Shown: positions 1-7,953 of the stretch, one piece after another
Layout: each line of letters starts with the position of its first letter
Position numbering within the stretch: position 1 is the first letter of the stretch
Assembly: GCF_005889745.1 (NCBI RefSeq)
Contig: NZ_VCKZ01000024.1
Coordinates: 1-39,937 of the forward strand
Length of the DNA stretch: 39,937 bases
Direction: 5' to 3'
From: Actinomadura geliboluensis
GTDB lineage: Bacteria > Actinomycetota > Actinomycetes > Streptosporangiales > Streptosporangiaceae
Notes under the pieces: generated by a model
Seen by the model: only the letters and a program-made list of their open reading frames with translations
What the model was told of the DNA's origin: nothing
The model's database searches: none
Translations under genes and position numbers: made by a program

Positions 1-395
1 CGGGTGAACAGCGCCGCGCCCTCGGTGAGCATGAGCTCGACGTCCTGGCCGCGGGGCACCTTGATCTGCGCGTCGTGCCACCAGTGCGCGATCGGGTCGC
101 CCCATGCCTCCACCCGGAACGACCACGACCCCAGCTCCGTCGGCGTCACCAGCGCCGACCACCGGTCCAGCCCCGCGCCGACCTCGGCCATCCGCTCACC
201 GGGCAGCTCCTCGCCGTCCGGCGTGCGCAGCACCACCGCCGCGCCCAGCCGCTCGTGCCCCTCCCGGAACACCGTCGCCGACACCTCGACCGTCTCGCCC
301 ACCACGGCCTTCGCCGGCCACCGGCCGCACCCCACCACCGGCGACACGTCCAGAATCGGAATGCGCCCGAGTTCGGCCTCCAGCTTCACCTGCAT
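1..395 (-). CDS. glgE: Alpha-1,4-glucan:maltose-1-phosphate maltosyltransferase, N-terminal fragment
   Basis: Only the first 131 codons are present; the gene runs off the left edge. The translation begins MQVKLEAELGRIPILDV, passes WSFRVEAWGDPIAHWWHDA and reaches ELMLTEGAALF. This is the beta-sandwich N-terminal domain (DUF3416) that precedes the GH13 catalytic barrel in GlgE. GlgE extends alpha-1,4-glucans from maltose 1-phosphate in the cytoplasm, in the TreS-Pep2-GlgE pathway of actinobacteria. The ATG at 395 has a GGGAG-type ribosome binding site about 7 bases upstream. The identification rests on this domain alone, because the catalytic region is outside the window. Confidence 0.85.
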   Translation of the reverse strand, partial: MQVKLEAELGRIPILDVSPVVGCGRWPAKAVVGETVEVSATVFREGHERLGAAVVLRTPDGEELPGERMAEVGAGLDRWSALVTPTELGSWSFRVEAWGDPIAHWWHDAQIKVPRGQDVELMLTEGAALFT

Positions 396-519
396 GTGCC
401 CGCTCCCGCTCTCGGCGCCGTCCCTCCGGCGCCGGTCGCAGACATCCATGCCCCGTCCGCAACCTCCGGCCATCCCCGGCGCGACAAGATCATGCAAAGA
501 ACTGCCGTGCCGGGGGAGC

Positions 520-535
520 GGGCCGCGCGCGGCCC
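520..535. terminator. GC palindrome after cutC
   Basis: A perfect 16-bp palindrome (GGGCCGCG followed by CGCGGCCC) lies 10 bases beyond the cutC stop codon on the minus strand. It has no T-tract. Its position suits the transcript end of the transporter-asparaginase-cutC operon, with glgE starting further on in the same direction. Confidence 0.45.
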
Positions 536-545
536 GGCCGGGACG

Positions 546-1289
546 TCAGCCGGCGGCGCGGATGACCGAGGCGACGCCGGCGCCGGTGGTGACGAGCCGC
601 CGGTACTCCGGCTGCCGCAGCTCCCCGCCCATGAACGGGTACGGGTTGCGGTGCACGGCCGGGCTCGGCTCCTCGCTGAGCGCGGCGAAGTGGATCTCGC
701 GGGCGCCGGTCGCCGCGACGACCCGCGCGACGTTGCGGTCCGTGACGCCGCCGCCCGGCATCACGATGATGCGGTCGCCGGCGCGCTCGACCAGCTCGGC
801 GATGAGCGGCGCGCCCTCCAGCACGCTCACGTCCTGCCCGGAGGTGAGGACGCGGGCGACGCCCAGGTCGATGAGCTCCTCCAGCGCGCCGAACGGGTCG
901 GCGGCCATGTCGAACGCGCGGTGGAAGGTGACGGGCAGGCCGCCCGCCGCCGCGATGAGCCGCTCCGCCACCGGCCGGTCGATCCTCCCCTCCGGGGTCA
1001 GCGCGCCGATCACGATGCCGTCCGCGCCGGCCTCCCGGACGAGGGCCGTGTCGTGCTCCATCGCCGCGACCTCGTGCTCGTCGAAGATGAAGTCGCCGCC
1101 GCGCGGGCGGATGATGACGTGCACCTTGATCGACGACACGGCCGCGAGCGCGGCGCGGACCGTGCCCAGGGTCGGGGTGAGCCCTCCCTCGAACAGCGCC
1201 GCGCACAGCTCGACGCGGTGCGCGCCCGCCTTCTCGGCGGCGACGGCGCCGGCGACGCTGTCGATGCAGATCTCGTAGGTGAGGCTCAC
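546..1289 (-). CDS. cutC: CutC family protein (PF03932)
   Basis: The 247-residue product matches the length and TIM-barrel pattern of CutC. Visible marks are YEICIDSVAGA at the N-terminus, RVELCAAL near residue 30, HVIIRPRGGDF near residue 70, a TFHRAFDM segment and a C-terminal VMPGGGV segment. CutC was first linked to copper tolerance in E. coli, but its biochemical role is unsettled. The GTG start at 1289 follows a GGAAGGAC ribosome binding site, and its GTGA overlaps the stop of the upstream asparaginase, so the two are probably translationally coupled. It is the last gene of an amino acid uptake operon, which is an unusual setting for a copper protein. Confidence 0.85.
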   Translation of the reverse strand: MSLTYEICIDSVAGAVAAEKAGAHRVELCAALFEGGLTPTLGTVRAALAAVSSIKVHVIIRPRGGDFIFDEHEVAAMEHDTALVREAGADGIVIGALTPEGRIDRPVAERLIAAAGGLPVTFHRAFDMAADPFGALEELIDLGVARVLTSGQDVSVLEGAPLIAELVERAGDRIIVMPGGGVTDRNVARVVAATGAREIHFAALSEEPSPAVHRNPYPFMGGELRQPEYRRLVTTGAGVASVIRAAG

Positions 1290-2227
1290 GAACGTCCTTC
1301 CTCGGTGGTGCGGATCTCGCCGACCGGGCGCCCGCCGCCGAGGACCGGGACGGCGCCGAGCGGGTCGGCCGGGCTGGTGTCGGCGCCGAGCGCGGCGAGC
1401 GCGCGCAGCGCGATGGCGGTGGTGGCGCGGGGGCTGCCGTCGATGACCTTCACCGCGACGGCGCGGCCGTCGGCGGTCGCGGCGATGAACACGCCCTCGG
1501 CGCCGCCCTTGGCGACCGTGCCGGGCAGCGCCCGCATGAACTCGGTGTTGGCGTGCCCCGTCCCGCCGACGTACTCGGGGTGGGCGCGCATCGCGTCCGC
1601 GACCGGGCGGGAGCCTTCGGACAGCACGAGCGAGCGCGCGGCGCGGGCCAGGCCGGTCAGGGTCAGCCCGAACAGCGGCGCGCCGCAGCCGTCGATCGCG
1701 ACGGGCGCCGGCTCCTCGCCGGACGCGTCCGCCATGGCCTGCCGCACCATCAGCTGCAGCGGGTGCGACGGGTCGAGGTAGGTGTCGACCGGCCAGCCGT
1801 TCGCGGCGCACGCGGCGAGCATGGCGGCGTGCTTGCCGGAGCAGTTCATCCGCACCCGCGACTCGCCCTCGCCGGCCCGGATGAGCGCCGCCTTCGCCGG
1901 CTCGTCCTCCGGCCAGGACGGCGGGCACCGCAGGGCGTCCACGCCGAGGCCGGCGTCCGCGAGCATCGCCTCGACCGTCTTGACGTGGAAGTCCTCGCCG
2001 GTGTGGCTGCCCGCCGCGATCGCGAGGCGCTCCCCGGCGAGGGGCGCGCCGGCCCGCAGGCAGGCGAGCGCCTGGAACGGCTTCGTGGTGGAGCGCGGCA
2101 GGACGGTCTCGTCCGGGACGCCGCGCGCGTGGGCGAGCGAGCCGTCGGAGGCGAGCCCCGCGACGCTGCCGTAGTGGCGGCTCTCCACGAAGCCGTTCCG
2201 GACGACCTCGGCCAGCACTTCGTACAT
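1286..2227 (-). CDS. L-asparaginase II, Rhizobium etli type (PF06089)
   Basis: The 313-residue protein carries the signatures of the serine/lysine asparaginase family typified by R. etli AnsA: RSTTKPFQ at about 45-52, GSHTGEDF near 73-80, MNCSGKH near 127-133 and IDGCGAP in the middle. These contain the Ser-Lys pairs and the cysteines of that family's active site. It lacks the threonine motifs of the E. coli type. The likely reaction is asparagine to aspartate plus ammonia. I place the start at ATG 2227, preceded by AAGGAAGTC. The gene lies 11 bases after a permease gene, so imported amides are its probable substrate. There is no signal peptide, so it should be cytoplasmic. Confidence 0.87.
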   Translation of the reverse strand: MYEVLAEVVRNGFVESRHYGSVAGLASDGSLAHARGVPDETVLPRSTTKPFQALACLRAGAPLAGERLAIAAGSHTGEDFHVKTVEAMLADAGLGVDALRCPPSWPEDEPAKAALIRAGEGESRVRMNCSGKHAAMLAACAANGWPVDTYLDPSHPLQLMVRQAMADASGEEPAPVAIDGCGAPLFGLTLTGLARAARSLVLSEGSRPVADAMRAHPEYVGGTGHANTEFMRALPGTVAKGGAEGVFIAATADGRAVAVKVIDGSPRATTAIALRALAALGADTSPADPLGAVPVLGGGRPVGEIRTTEEGRS

Positions 2228-2238
2228 GACTTCCTTCG

Positions 2239-3114
2239 TTACGGTTGCGCCGCCGGGACGGTCTCCCGGACGGGGGCCCGGCCGGCGCGGGACGGGCGGT
2301 GGCGCTGCCGCGCCTCCAGCGTCCGCGCGAGCTTGGCCAGCGACGCGTTGATCACCAGGTAGATCAGCGCGATCACCAGGTAGGTCTGGATGAGCAGGTG
2401 GTTGTAGTTCGCGAGGACCTTGCCGCTGTAGAGCAGCTCGGCGTAGCTGACGACGTACCCGAGCGAGGTGTCCTTCAGCAGCCCGGCGGACTGGCTGACC
2501 AGCGACGGCAGCACCCGCCGCGCCGCCTGCGGCAGCACGATCAGCCGCATCGCCCGGCCGCGGTTCAGGCCGAGCGCGAGACCCGCCTCCAGCTGGCCGC
2601 GCTCCACCGACCGGATCCCGGCCCGGAAGATCTCCGCGAACGCGGCGGCGTTGGACACCGACAGCGGCACGACGAGCTTCCAGAACAGCGGCAGGTCGAC
2701 GCCGTACTTCGGCAGCGCGAACAGCACGACGTAGACCAGCAGCAGCGCCGGGATCGTCCGGACGATCTCGACGTAGGCGGCGGACGGGACGCGCAGCCAC
2801 CGCGACGGCGAGACCCGGCCGAGCGCGAGCAGGATGCCCGCCGCCATGGCCAGCGCGATGGACACGGCCGCCGCGTACAGGGTGGAGCGCAGTCCCTCGA
2901 GGAGGTACCGCCACATGACCCATGTCCCGTACGGGCGCCACCGGTCGGCGGCGAGCTGGCCGTTGTCGGCGAACTGCCGCAGCGCGAGCGCGACCAGGAC
3001 GGCGCCGCCCAGCAGCGTCAGCGCGGTGGTGATCCGGATGCGGCGGCGGGCGCGCGGCCCCGGCTCGTCGAACAGCAGCCGCGCGGAGTTCCCGGAGTCC
3101 GCGGTCTTCTTCAT
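2239..3114 (-). CDS. Polar amino acid ABC transporter permease (second)
   Basis: This 291-residue HisM/GltK-type permease has a long hydrophilic N-terminus, a first membrane segment near residues 35-52 and then the conserved BPD_transp_1 core. The EAA-type cytoplasmic loop reads RGQLEAGLALGLNRGRAMRLIVLPQA. ALPKYG and VVPLSVSNAAAFAEIFR are typical of amino acid permeases. Its ATG at 3114 overlaps the previous permease's stop in an ATGA junction. It should pair with the first permease as a heterodimer in the cytoplasmic membrane. The family is most often specific for glutamate, glutamine, aspartate or asparagine; the exact substrate cannot be read from the sequence. Confidence 0.9.
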   Translation of the reverse strand: MKKTADSGNSARLLFDEPGPRARRRIRITTALTLLGGAVLVALALRQFADNGQLAADRWRPYGTWVMWRYLLEGLRSTLYAAAVSIALAMAAGILLALGRVSPSRWLRVPSAAYVEIVRTIPALLLVYVVLFALPKYGVDLPLFWKLVVPLSVSNAAAFAEIFRAGIRSVERGQLEAGLALGLNRGRAMRLIVLPQAARRVLPSLVSQSAGLLKDTSLGYVVSYAELLYSGKVLANYNHLLIQTYLVIALIYLVINASLAKLARTLEARQRHRPSRAGRAPVRETVPAAQP

Positions 3115-3755
3115 CGCAGGATCGCCAGCTTCCGTTCGAGGCCGCCGGTGACCAGCCCGAAGACCCCCGACAGCGCCATGTAGCCCAGGCCCGCCGTCAC
3201 GAAGATCCAGATCGGCTGCGCCTCGGCGAGGTTGACCCGGTTCGCGGCCGCGGTCAGCTCCACCACGCCGACCGCCGCCGCGAGCGCGGTGTTCATCAGC
3301 GTCATGATCGCGATGTTGCCGAGCGGCTGGACGACCGTCCGCAGCGCCTGCGGGAGGACGACCAGCCGCAGCGACTGCACGAACGTCAGCCCGAGCGCGC
3401 GGGCGGCCTCGCCCTGCCCGGCCGGTACCGCGTTGATCCCGGACCGGATCGCCTCGGCCATGTACGCCCCCTGGTAGAGGGCGATGACGACGACCGAGGT
3501 GGTGAACAGCCCGGCGATCACCCCGATCTCGGGGAGCCCGAACACGGCGATGACCAGCCAGACCAGCAGCGGGATGTTCTGCAGGAGCTCGACGTAGGCC
3601 ATCCCCGCGGCGCGGAGCACCCGCACCGGGCTCACCCGCATCGCGGCGACGAGGACGCCGGCGGCGAGCGCGCCGGCGAGCGCCAGCAGCGTCAGCTCGA
3701 CGGTCAGCAGCAGCCCGTCGCCGAACTCCCCGAGGTGGTCGGTGATGACGTCCAT
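3111..3755 (-). CDS. Polar amino acid ABC transporter permease (first)
   Basis: The 214-residue membrane protein opens with a short cytoplasmic end and a first transmembrane helix at about residues 15-38. It contains VELLQNIPLLVWLVIAVFGLP and the EAA loop GQGEAARALGLTFVQSLRLVVLPQA, as in GltJ/HisQ-type permeases. It starts 11 bases after the binding-protein stop. The bases before ATG 3755 are pyrimidine-rich (CCCCTCCTCCC) with no Shine-Dalgarno match. It may therefore depend on ribosomes arriving from the binding-protein gene, or use a later start. It ends in an ATGA overlap with the second permease. Confidence 0.9.
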   Translation of the reverse strand: MDVITDHLGEFGDGLLLTVELTLLALAGALAAGVLVAAMRVSPVRVLRAAGMAYVELLQNIPLLVWLVIAVFGLPEIGVIAGLFTTSVVVIALYQGAYMAEAIRSGINAVPAGQGEAARALGLTFVQSLRLVVLPQALRTVVQPLGNIAIMTLMNTALAAAVGVVELTAAANRVNLAEAQPIWIFVTAGLGYMALSGVFGLVTGGLERKLAILR

Positions 3756-3766
3756 GGGAGGAGGGG

Positions 3767-4702
3767 TTACTCCGAGCCCGGCGCGGAGCCGATCGCGGGC
3801 GGCTGCGGGGCGTCACCCTGGACGACCGTCCCGATCGAGTTCTTCCAGACCTTCGCCCACAGCCCGGACTCCTGGATCTTCTTGAGCCAGTCGTTGACGA
3901 ACTGCTTCATCTGGGCGTCGCCGTGCTTGAGGCCGATGCCGTACGGGTCCTCGGTGAACGGCTCGCCCTGGATCTGCACGCTCGGGTCCTGCTTCGCGGT
4001 GGCGAGCAGTACGGCCTGGTCTTGGACGTAGGCGTCGCCGCGGCCCTGCTTGAGCGCCTGGACGCACTCGGGGTCGCTGCCGAACGTGACGATCTTCGCG
4101 TCCGGGGCGGCCTTCTTGATCGCCGGGATCGCCGGGGTGTTGGCGCCCGCGATGACCGTCTTGCCCTTCAGGTCGGCCGGGGTCTTGATGCCCGTCTCGT
4201 CCTTCTTGGTGGCGATGACGAGGCCGGAGCTGTAGTACGGCCCGGCGAACGCGACCTGCTTCGCGCGCTCCGGCGTGATGCTGTAGGTCTGGAAGACCAC
4301 GTCCACGGTGCCGTTGGACAGCAGCGCCTCGCGCGTCTCCGACGCCGAGTTGACGATCTTCACGTTGGGCTTGCCGATGATGTACTTGGCGAGCAGCCGG
4401 CCGAAGTCGGCGTCCAGCCCCTCGACCTTCTTGGTCGCCGGGTTCTGCTGGGACAGCAGCGGCGCGTCCAGCGAGCCGCCCACGATCAGCTCCCCGCGCT
4501 GCTTGATCTTCTCCATGGTGGAGCCGGCCGGGAGGTCGGCGGCGACCGGGGCGGAGGCGAGCAGGTCGTCGGTCTTGCCGCCGCCGGCGCCGGGCACGGC
4601 CGAGTCGGAGTCGCCGCCGGAGCAGGCCGCGAGGCCCGTCAGCGACAGTGCCGCGACCGCGGCCACCGCCGCCCGCCGCAGCACCGCAGGGGTACCTACC
4701 AT
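3767..4702 (-). CDS. Polar amino acid ABC transporter substrate-binding lipoprotein
   Basis: The 311-residue protein has a lipoprotein signal peptide: arginines at 9-10, a hydrophobic run to residue 22, and the lipobox LAAC with Cys27 as the lipidated residue. The mature part is an SBP_bac_3 fold: IKQRGELIVGGSLDAP, the GLDADFGRLLAKYI segment, VVFQTYSITPERAKQVAFAGPYY and DAYVQDQAVL. It should deliver a polar amino acid to the two permeases outside the membrane. Two start codons are possible. ATG 4702 is 9 bases from AGAAAGG, whereas ATG 4708 is only 3 bases away, so I prefer 4702. Confidence 0.92.
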   Translation of the reverse strand: MVGTPAVLRRAAVAAVAALSLTGLAACSGGDSDSAVPGAGGGKTDDLLASAPVAADLPAGSTMEKIKQRGELIVGGSLDAPLLSQQNPATKKVEGLDADFGRLLAKYIIGKPNVKIVNSASETREALLSNGTVDVVFQTYSITPERAKQVAFAGPYYSSGLVIATKKDETGIKTPADLKGKTVIAGANTPAIPAIKKAAPDAKIVTFGSDPECVQALKQGRGDAYVQDQAVLLATAKQDPSVQIQGEPFTEDPYGIGLKHGDAQMKQFVNDWLKKIQESGLWAKVWKNSIGTVVQGDAPQPPAIGSAPGSE

Positions 4703-4755
4703 GATCATCAACCTTTCTCGGGTGGCGTGCCATGGGCGGCGCGCCGGGGGTGCCA

Positions 4756-5484
4756 CTAGTGGCTGAGGACCTTGGCCAGGAAGTCCCGGGCCCGGTCGGT
4801 GGCGGGGGAGTCGAAGAAGGCGGCCGGGGTGCCGGACTCGACGACCTCGCCGTCCGCCATGAACACGACGCGGTCGGCGACCTTGCGCGCGAACCCCATC
4901 TCGTGGGTGACGACGACCATCGTCATGCCGTCGCGGGCGAGGCCCGTCATCACGTCGAGGACCTCGCCGACCATCTCGGGGTCGAGCGCGGAGGTCGGCT
5001 CGTCGAACAGCATCGCCTTCGGCCGCATCGCGAGCGCGCGGGCGATCGCGGCGCGCTGCTGCTGGCCGCCGGACAGCTGCGCGGGCAGCTTGTCCGCCTG
5101 CTCGCCGATGCCGACCCGGTCGAGCAGCTCGCGGCCGCGCCGCTCGGCCTCGGCGCGCGACAGCCCGCGCACCCGCGTGGGCGCGAGCGTCATGTTCTGC
5201 AGGACGGTCTTGTGCTGGAACAGGTTGAACGACTGGAACACCATGCCGACGTCCGCGCGCAGGCGGGCGAGGGCGCGCCCCTCGGCGGGCAGCTCCTCGC
5301 CGTCGATGCGGATCACGCCCTCGTCCGGCGTCTCCAGCCGGTTCAGGCACCGGCAGAGCGTGGACTTGCCCGACCCGGACGGGCCGATCACCACGACCAC
5401 CTCGCCGCGCGCGACGTCGAGATCGACGTCGCGCAGCGCGGTGTGGCCGCCGAAGCGCTTGCTGAGCCCGCGCACCTCGATCAT
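4756..5484 (-). CDS. Polar amino acid ABC transporter ATPase
   Basis: A complete 242-residue GlnQ-type ATPase. Walker A is GPSGSGKST (34-42), the Q-loop lies in VFQSFNLF (82-89), the signature is LSGGQQQR (137-144), Walker B is MLFDEP (158-163) and the switch histidine is in THEMG (H194). It powers import through the two adjacent permeases. The ATG at 5484 follows AGGTGACCGA. It is the first gene of the minus-strand operon, and 53 bases separate it from the binding-protein gene. The ATPase-first order, with asparaginase and cutC at the far end, suggests uptake and breakdown of asparagine or glutamine. Confidence 0.95.
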   Translation of the reverse strand: MIEVRGLSKRFGGHTALRDVDLDVARGEVVVVIGPSGSGKSTLCRCLNRLETPDEGVIRIDGEELPAEGRALARLRADVGMVFQSFNLFQHKTVLQNMTLAPTRVRGLSRAEAERRGRELLDRVGIGEQADKLPAQLSGGQQQRAAIARALAMRPKAMLFDEPTSALDPEMVGEVLDVMTGLARDGMTMVVVTHEMGFARKVADRVVFMADGEVVESGTPAAFFDSPATDRARDFLAKVLSH

Positions 5485-5507
5485 TCGGTCACCTACGATC
5501 CAACTTC

Positions 5508-5521
5508 CTTCGATATCGAAG
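5508..5521. promoter_or_regulatory. Perfect palindrome, candidate operator
   Basis: CTTCGATATCGAAG is a 14-bp perfect palindrome between the divergent ATPase and ROK genes. It begins a few bases downstream of the predicted transcription start of the minus-strand transporter operon. A protein bound there would block that transcription. The adjacent ROK regulator is the natural candidate, but this pairing is inferred. Confidence 0.5.
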
Positions 5522-5530
5522 CCAAGCGCG

Positions 5531-5560
5531 ACGATAGATGTAAAAATCGACGTAAGTCAA
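5531..5560 (-). promoter_or_regulatory. Promoter of the ABC transporter operon
   Basis: On the minus strand TTGACT (5555-5560) and TATCGT (5531-5536) are separated by 18 bases. This fits the -35 and -10 of the main vegetative sigma factor of actinomycetes. The predicted start is near 5524, giving a leader of about 40 bases that contains the palindrome and the ribosome binding site. Confidence 0.55.
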
Positions 5561-5564
5561 CACG

Positions 5565-5594
5565 TTGCTGTACCAAGTTCGCGCATGCTATCTA
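5565..5594 (+). promoter_or_regulatory. Promoter of the ROK regulator, leaderless arrangement
   Basis: TTGCTG (5565-5570), an 18-base spacer and TATCTA (5589-5594) precede GTG 5601 by exactly six bases. Transcription would start at or next to the start codon, and no ribosome binding site is visible before it, so the mRNA is probably leaderless. The promoter overlaps the intergenic space shared with the transporter operon. Confidence 0.5.
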
Positions 5595-5600
5595 TCTGGG

Positions 5601-6758
5601 GTGCGTAACAGAGGGGACGACGGACCGGCGGCGCTCGTGCGGCTGGTGGCGACCGGCCGGGCGGAGTCGCGGGCCGAGCTCGCCCGGCTGTCCGGGCTCG
5701 CCGCCTCCAGCGTCTCGCTGCGGGTCGAGCAGCTCATCGCGGCCGGCCTGTTCGCCGAGGAGGGCGCCGGGGCCTCGCGCGGGGGCCGGCGGCCCCGCCG
5801 CCTCCGGCTGGCCCGGGAGGCGGGCGTCCTCCTCGTCGCCGACCTCGGCGCGCACCACGCCCGGCTCGCCGCCGCCGACCTCGCCGGGACGCCGCTCGCG
5901 GTGTCCGACCTGCGCTGCGACATCGCCGCCGGGCCCGAGGCCACGCTGACCCTGGTCGTGCGGAGCCTGCGCGCGCTGGCCCGCGAGCACGGGCTGGCGG
6001 ACGTCCCGGTCCGCGGCATCGGCATCGGACTGCCCGGCCCCGTCGACCCCGCGACCGGCCAGGTCGTCTCGCCGTCCCGGATGCCCGGCTGGAACGACTT
6101 CCCCGTCCGCGACCACGTCGCCGGGCAGACCGGGGTGCCCGTCCTGGTCGAGAACGACGCCAACCTCATGGCGGTCGGCGAGCACCGCCGGTCCTGGCCG
6201 TCCCTCGACAACCTCATGGTCATCAAGCTGGGCAGCGGCATCGGCTGCGGCGTCATCGTGGACGGCCGGCTGCACCGGGGCCGCGGCGCCGCGGGCGACA
6301 TCAGCCACGTGCGGATCCTGTCGGAGGCGACGGTCGACTGCTCCTGCGGTCACCCCGACTGCCTGGAGGCCCACGCCAGCGGCGCGGCGCTCGCCGCAGC
6401 CCTCACCGCGCAGGGCATCGCCGTCGAGCACCCGTCGGAGATCGTGGACCTCGTCGCCGACGGCGTCCCGCAGGCGACCAGCGCCGTCCGCACCGCCGGC
6501 CGGCTCATCGGCGACGTGCTAACCGCGCTCGTGAACTTCTTCAACCCCGACGCGCTCGTCATCGGCGGCAGCCTGTCGAACGCCGAACCCCTCGTCGCCA
6601 CCATCCGGGGCGTCATCTACGAGCGCTGCCTGCCGCTCGCCACCCGCAACCTGGAGATCGCCACCTCGCGCGCCGGCCGCGACGCCAGCGTCCTCGGCGC
6701 GGGCCGCCTCCTGCTCGGCACCGCCGACACCTGGATCGACCGCGTCCTCGAGCGGTAG
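5601..6758 (+). CDS. ROK family transcriptional regulator
   Basis: The 385-residue protein has an N-terminal winged helix-turn-helix (about residues 8-55, AELARLSGLAASSVSLRVEQL) followed by a ROK kinase-like domain. That domain has IGIGLPGPVD near 141, ENDAN at 184-188, GSGIGCGVIVDG near 211-222, GDISH at 232-236 and the ROK zinc motif CSCGHPDCLEAHASG (247-261). ROK regulators usually bind sugars or sugar phosphates. Here the neighbour is an amino acid transporter operon, so the effector is uncertain. GTG 5601 is chosen because the frame upstream of it runs through the promoter elements. Confidence 0.85.
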   Translation: MRNRGDDGPAALVRLVATGRAESRAELARLSGLAASSVSLRVEQLIAAGLFAEEGAGASRGGRRPRRLRLAREAGVLLVADLGAHHARLAAADLAGTPLAVSDLRCDIAAGPEATLTLVVRSLRALAREHGLADVPVRGIGIGLPGPVDPATGQVVSPSRMPGWNDFPVRDHVAGQTGVPVLVENDANLMAVGEHRRSWPSLDNLMVIKLGSGIGCGVIVDGRLHRGRGAAGDISHVRILSEATVDCSCGHPDCLEAHASGAALAAALTAQGIAVEHPSEIVDLVADGVPQATSAVRTAGRLIGDVLTALVNFFNPDALVIGGSLSNAEPLVATIRGVIYERCLPLATRNLEIATSRAGRDASVLGAGRLLLGTADTWIDRVLER

Positions 6759-6790
6759 CGGCGAGCGCTAGCGGCGGCCGACGGGGGCGG

Positions 6791-7159
6791 CTAGCGGTGC
6801 GCGGCGAGCGCCTCCCGCGCGGTCGCCACGTCCGGCGCGATCGCGACGCGGCGCTGCAGCCCGGCCACGTCCGACACCCGGCGGACGAGCCCGCGCGCCG
6901 GCAGCACCACCCACATGGGGACGCCCAGCTCGCTCGCCCGCATCTGCGAGCGGGTGATGACGTTGAGCCCGTTGGAGTCGCAGAACGTGCAGCCGCTGAG
7001 ATCGATGATGAGGGCGGGCGTCCCGGAGTCGAGGAGCCGCACGGCCTGCTCGAGGATCGCCTCGCCGTTGCTCAGGTCGACCTCGTCCGGGAACGTCAGC
7101 GTCCCGCAGGTGTCCGTGATCTCCACACGTGCCACTCCGAGCTCCATGGTCCGCCCCAA
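6791..7159 (-). CDS. STAS domain anti-anti-sigma factor
   Basis: The 122-residue protein is a single STAS domain of the SpoIIAA/RsbV type. The core LIIDLSGCTFCDSNGLNVI (residues 50-68) contains the conserved Asp-Ser (D61, S62) whose serine is phosphorylated by an anti-sigma kinase. It would release a sigma factor by partner switching. No kinase or sigma gene is adjacent, so it acts with partners encoded elsewhere. TTG 7159 has GAGG at a good distance of 8 bases; ATG 7147 is a reasonable alternative that removes four residues. Confidence 0.85.
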   Translation of the reverse strand: MGRTMELGVARVEITDTCGTLTFPDEVDLSNGEAILEQAVRLLDSGTPALIIDLSGCTFCDSNGLNVITRSQMRASELGVPMWVVLPARGLVRRVSDVAGLQRRVAIAPDVATAREALAAHR

Positions 7160-7566
7160 ATCGGTTTCCTCACCTGGATGACAACGGGGGGTACTTCACT
7201 GCGACTGTAAGCCCCGATCCTGGACGGAACCTGAAAGAAAGGTTCAAGTCTAGGACCTCCCTCGCCCATATCGGCGACGAACTCGTTCACTTGAGATTCG
7301 TCCTGGTTTGTCGCATCTGAAGGACCCCGGAAGCCCGTCCCCAGCGGGGTTCGGGCGTTCCGCGCGCTCCGGGCGGAGGCGGGTGCGCGGCGGGGCGCAT
7401 CCGGACGATCGGCGTGCCTCGCGCCAGTCTGGTCGTCCTTCCTGAAGTTTCCCTTACCGGATGCGAACCGGGCGCTGAGAGTTCACGCCCGCCCTCCCAC
7501 CGGCGGCCCGGTGGGGGCAAACCCCTATATTTCACCCTGCGGCCTGCTAGAACCGGGGGTGTGGGA
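7160..7566. other. Intergenic region without a convincing gene
   Basis: About 400 bases separate the STAS gene from the TusA-like gene. I see a small hairpin (GAACCT, 7-base loop, AGGTTC at 7227-7245) and a TATATT at 7526-7531 that could be a -10 for the next gene, with no clear -35. Open frames here lack family resemblance and ribosome binding sites. I found nothing else that I can support. Confidence 0.5.
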
Positions 7567-7842
7567 ATGAGCGCGGACCCAGTGGTCATCGACGGCGGCG
7601 ACCGGTCCTGCGTGCGCCTGCTGCTGGAGCTGCGCGGGCACCTCGCCGGCCTCGCGCCCGGGACGGTCGTGCACCTGATCGCCAGCGACCCGGCCGCTCC
7701 CATCGACCTGCCCGCCTGGTGCCATCTGACCGGCCACGGCTACCTGGGCCCCGTCGAGGCCGCCGCGTCCCCGACCTACGCGCTCCAGGTGGCCGCCGAC
7801 CCTCGTCCGACCTCCCCGGAGTCGCCCTGGCGCCCGCGCTGA
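7567..7842 (+). CDS. TusA-like small sulfurtransferase-fold protein
   Basis: The 91-residue product contains VIDGGDRSCVRLLLELRGHL, then GTVVHLIASDPAAPIDLPAW and CHLTGHGYLG. This is the beta-alpha-beta layout of the TusA/SirA fold as seen in actinobacterial homologues. The cysteine in DRSCVRLL takes the place of the Cys-Pro of classical TusA; proline is replaced by valine, so sulfur transfer is not assured. ATG 7567 is preferred; GTG 7561 in the same frame is possible. It stands alone, and the function is unknown. Confidence 0.65.
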   Translation: MSADPVVIDGGDRSCVRLLLELRGHLAGLAPGTVVHLIASDPAAPIDLPAWCHLTGHGYLGPVEAAASPTYALQVAADPRPTSPESPWRPR

Positions 7843-7893
7843 CCGCGCGTCCGGCCCCCGTTCCGCAGCTTGCCGGACGCCGTCCGGACGTCT

Positions 7894-7923
7894 ATTGGCG
7901 ATGCGCCAATGAGCGGTTAGGCT
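7894..7923 (+). promoter_or_regulatory. Promoter with overlapping inverted repeat before the monooxygenase
   Basis: TTGGCG (7895-7900), a 17-base spacer and TAGGCT (7918-7923) make a vegetative-type promoter for the monooxygenase gene. A perfect 7-bp inverted repeat, ATTGGCG-ATG-CGCCAAT (7894-7910), covers the -35. A TetR-like or similar dimeric repressor bound there would block RNA polymerase. No such regulator is next to it. Confidence 0.55.
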
Positions 7924-7953
7924 GACGGGCGGTGGCGGTGAAGGGACGTTGGC

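Noticed and set aside
5565..5600. TTG 5565 as the start of the ROK regulator.
   Set aside because: It would begin inside the predicted -35 and add residues that do not belong to the family; GTG 5601 fits the promoter and the domain.
7163..7194. GGTTT and GGGTAC resemble a stress sigma factor promoter near the STAS gene.
   Set aside because: The spacer is 21 bases, too long for the SigB/SigF class, and the direction points away from the STAS gene.
7236..7252. GGTTCAAGTC resembles the T-arm of a tRNA.
   Set aside because: No acceptor stem, anticodon arm or D-arm can be placed around it; it is part of a short local hairpin.
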